Shown: in pieces, positions 13,947 to 15,565 of the stretch
Numbering within the stretch: the first letter of the stretch is position 1
How the letters are laid out: each line of letters opens with the position of its first letter
Assembly: GCA_947177885.1 (NCBI GenBank)
Contig: CAMWWF010000027.1
Span: 1-15,565, forward strand
DNA length: 15,565 nucleotides
Source of the DNA: an uncultured Lachnospiraceae bacterium
GTDB taxonomy: Bacteria; Bacillota_A; Clostridia; Lachnospirales; Lachnospiraceae
Direction: 5' to 3'
Translations under genes and position numbers: made by a program
The notes under the pieces: generated by a model
The model's input: only the letters and a program-made list of their open reading frames with translations
What the model was told of the DNA's origin: nothing
The model's database searches: none

Positions 13947-15497
13947 TTATTCGTCATCCTCCCAGTCGTCGTCCTCTTCCCCGTCATCACCGTTGTTCTC
14001 TGACCAGCCCCGCTGTTCCAGTTCCCATCGCTGTCCGTTGATGATGGACTCCCATTCGGGATTCGCGAAGAAAGCGGCATCATGCTGGCAGCGCTCGGAG
14101 GTACGGTTAGGAGAATTGATCGTCTGTGTACCGTCGGGATTCTCGATAATGGTAGTGGAACCGCTGACCAGTGCAGGATCCTCCGCCAGAGGGAAAGTCG
14201 CTATTCCGTAATTCTTGAAAGGACATTCCGGACTTGCGGGGATACCGTAGTAGGCGCAGATGTCGCCCTCATAGTGTATGGTACAGGTCTCGGTAGGTTC
14301 CGTGCCCTCCGCAAAGAGTTCCGATTTCACGCTTCCGTCACACAGACCGGGAACGGGAAGCTGACCGGACTGCGTACAGATGTTCACCTGTACAATGCCT
14401 TCTGCCGGTCTGGAGAAGGACTCGGGAGGGAGATTCTCGTGGACACGCTGCATGATGGCCCGCCAGAGCGTCTTCGCCACGGCGGACTCGTCATTTGCCT
14501 TGGCAGTGCTCATGCCGATATTGTTATCATAGCCGGCCCATACGGTAGCGGTATAGTAAGGAGTGTAGCCGCAGAACCACACATCGTGGTAATCGGTGGA
14601 TGTTCCCGTCTTTCCCGCGATAGCCATGCTGGAACTGAAATTACATCTTGCTCCAGTGCCGCCGTTCTTCACCACATCCACCATGGCGTCTGTGAGCAGG
14701 TAAGCGGTGGTCTCCTTGATGACCTGCCTGGAATTGGGGGTGGTGTTGTCCAGTATGACATTGCCGTCCGCGTCGGTGACCTTGGTGTAAAGCTTTGGCT
14801 CCATGTAAGTTCCCATATTTGCGACGGTTGCATACCCGGCGTTCAGTTCATAGGGAGTGACGCCGATGGTAAGTCCGCCCAGAGCCAGAGACTGATTGAT
14901 ATCGGAAAGGATCCGGCCGTCGCTGGCCACGTAATGGTCCGTCAAAGTGGTAAAGCCGAAGTTCAGCAGGTAATCATAGCCCAGCTGGGGTGTGATCACG
15001 GTCAGGTTCTTCACGGCGATGATATTCAGAGACTGTCTGGTAGCTTCGCGCAGTGACTGGATGCCGCGGTAATATCCGTGATACCAGTTGCTTACGGGCT
15101 TTCCGTCAGCATAATTAAAAGGAGCGTCATTATATACCGTGGCAAGCGTCTTGCCGGCGCTGTCCAGTGCCGGAGCAAAGGAAGCCAGCACCTTGAAGGT
15201 GGAACCGGGAGAACGCATGGCGGAAGTGGCCCTGTTCAGGGTACGTCTGCCCTCTTTGGTGCCACGGCCGCCCACCAGGGCAGCTACATAGCCGGTGGAC
15301 TGGTCTTCGATAACAAAAGCTGCCTGAGGCTGGGCTGTCATGGAGATCGTTTCGTCATAATTATTTTCATCATCCGCAATGCCTAATTCCGCCAGCATGG
15401 CAGAACGGTAGATCGCGATAGCCTCATAAGCTTCGTCCGGTGAGGAGAAGATCAGGTTGAATTTCTTATCGCTGGTCTCCTTAAACCAGGTCATCAT
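13947..15497 (-). CDS. Class A penicillin-binding protein, C-terminal part (5' end missing)
   Basis: This is the transpeptidase half of a bifunctional cell-wall enzyme that cross-links peptidoglycan outside the membrane. In the 516 residues present, the active-site motifs appear in order: STFK at 99-102 (nucleophile Ser99), SLN at 156-158 and KTG at 296-298 in AGKTGTSTDYHDVWF. The strand PQAAFVIEDQSTGYVAALVGG precedes the first motif. After the domain comes a cysteine-containing region (about 365-490) and a very acidic tail, GDDGEEDDDWEDDE. The membrane anchor and glycosyltransferase domain expected for this class are missing because the contig ends. The apparent ATG at 15497 touches the adapter junction and is an internal methionine, not a start. 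A bidirectional terminator follows the stop. PonA/PBP1A type is most likely; the exact orthologue cannot be fixed. Confidence 0.93.
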   Translation of the reverse strand: MMTWFKETSDKKFNLIFSSPDEAYEAIAIYRSAMLAELGIADDENNYDETISMTAQPQAAFVIEDQSTGYVAALVGGRGTKEGRRTLNRATSAMRSPGSTFKVLASFAPALDSAGKTLATVYNDAPFNYADGKPVSNWYHGYYRGIQSLREATRQSLNIIAVKNLTVITPQLGYDYLLNFGFTTLTDHYVASDGRILSDINQSLALGGLTIGVTPYELNAGYATVANMGTYMEPKLYTKVTDADGNVILDNTTPNSRQVIKETTAYLLTDAMVDVVKNGGTGARCNFSSSMAIAGKTGTSTDYHDVWFCGYTPYYTATVWAGYDNNIGMSTAKANDESAVAKTLWRAIMQRVHENLPPESFSRPAEGIVQVNICTQSGQLPVPGLCDGSVKSELFAEGTEPTETCTIHYEGDICAYYGIPASPECPFKNYGIATFPLAEDPALVSGSTTIIENPDGTQTINSPNRTSERCQHDAAFFANPEWESIINGQRWELEQRGWSENNGDDGEEDDDWEDDE

Positions 15498-15565
15498 CTG
15501 ACTCTTATAAACATCTGACGCAGCCGACGATACTCCTTGTGTAGATCTCGGTGGTCGCCGTATCA
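15498..15565. other. Illumina Nextera i5 adapter sequence (assembly artefact)
   Basis: The last 68 bases match the reverse complement of the Nextera i5 adapter along its whole length. The first 33 (15498-15530) fit the transposase end plus Read 1 primer site (CTGTCTCTTATACACATCT, then GACGCTGCCGACGA), with three differences at 15501, 15510 and 15522. Bases 15531-15538, TACTCCTT, are the complement of AAGGAGTA, which I recall as index N507/S507. The final 27 (15539-15565, starting GTGTAGATCTCGG) match the P5 flow-cell part exactly, stopping 2 bases short of its end. No biological reading of this stretch should be trusted. Confidence 0.97.

Noticed and set aside
14082..15056. 324-codon frame opposite the penicillin-binding protein, and a 338-codon frame opposite carB (7368-8384)
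   Set aside because: Both mirror well-supported genes, lack domains, and have no ribosome site.

Overview
The window looks like one short assembly contig from a Firmicute of the Clostridia, most likely a Lachnospiraceae-type gut anaerobe. The reasons are the strong GGAGG-type ribosome binding sites, the single-chain 1265-residue PurL, the EAL/HDOD protein, the small coiled-coil protein and the AzlCD pair. This placement is inferred from gene content and style, not from a marker gene. The contig starts in a tandem repeat. Its last 68 bases are not biological: they match an Illumina Nextera i5 adapter, index included, with three substitutions.

Layout. Bases 1-132 hold two copies of a hairpin-bearing repeat with a 73 bp period. 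Rightward genes follow: a TetR-type regulator (169-753), purL for purine synthesis (811-4608), a degenerate-EAL plus HDOD signalling protein (4799-6031) and a strong terminator (6057-6095). Next come carA (6262-7458) and carB (7521-10862), preceded by a structured 150-base region with two candidate promoters, and then thiamine pyrophosphokinase (11026-11784). A leftward azlC-azlD branched-chain amino acid exporter pair follows (11910-12928), ending in its own terminator. A leftward small unknown gene (13009-13296) and a rightward small coiled-coil gene (13539-13817) diverge from a 240 bp region with an operator-like inverted repeat near its middle. A 14 bp-stem bidirectional terminator separates the coiled-coil gene from a leftward class A penicillin-binding protein (13947-15497), whose 5' end is cut off by the contig edge.

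How the genes work together. PurL makes FGAM for purine synthesis. CarAB makes carbamoyl phosphate for pyrimidines and arginine. Both are glutamine-dependent and both carry intact glutaminase catalytic residues. ThiN makes thiamine diphosphate. AzlCD probably exports branched-chain amino acids. The set is core metabolism, and I see no mobile element, phage, CRISPR or defence module.

The points most worth a second look are the adapter tail, a family of Gly/Ala/Asn/Asp-rich tracts at gene boundaries and inside CarB, the carAB leader, and the symmetric divergent regulatory region at 13300-13540. Two of the low-complexity tracts end in a shared 23-nt ribosome-binding leader. Several start codons were moved from the longest reading frame on ribosome-site or promoter evidence: carA to 6262, carB to 7521, thiN to 11026 and the small leftward gene to 13296.
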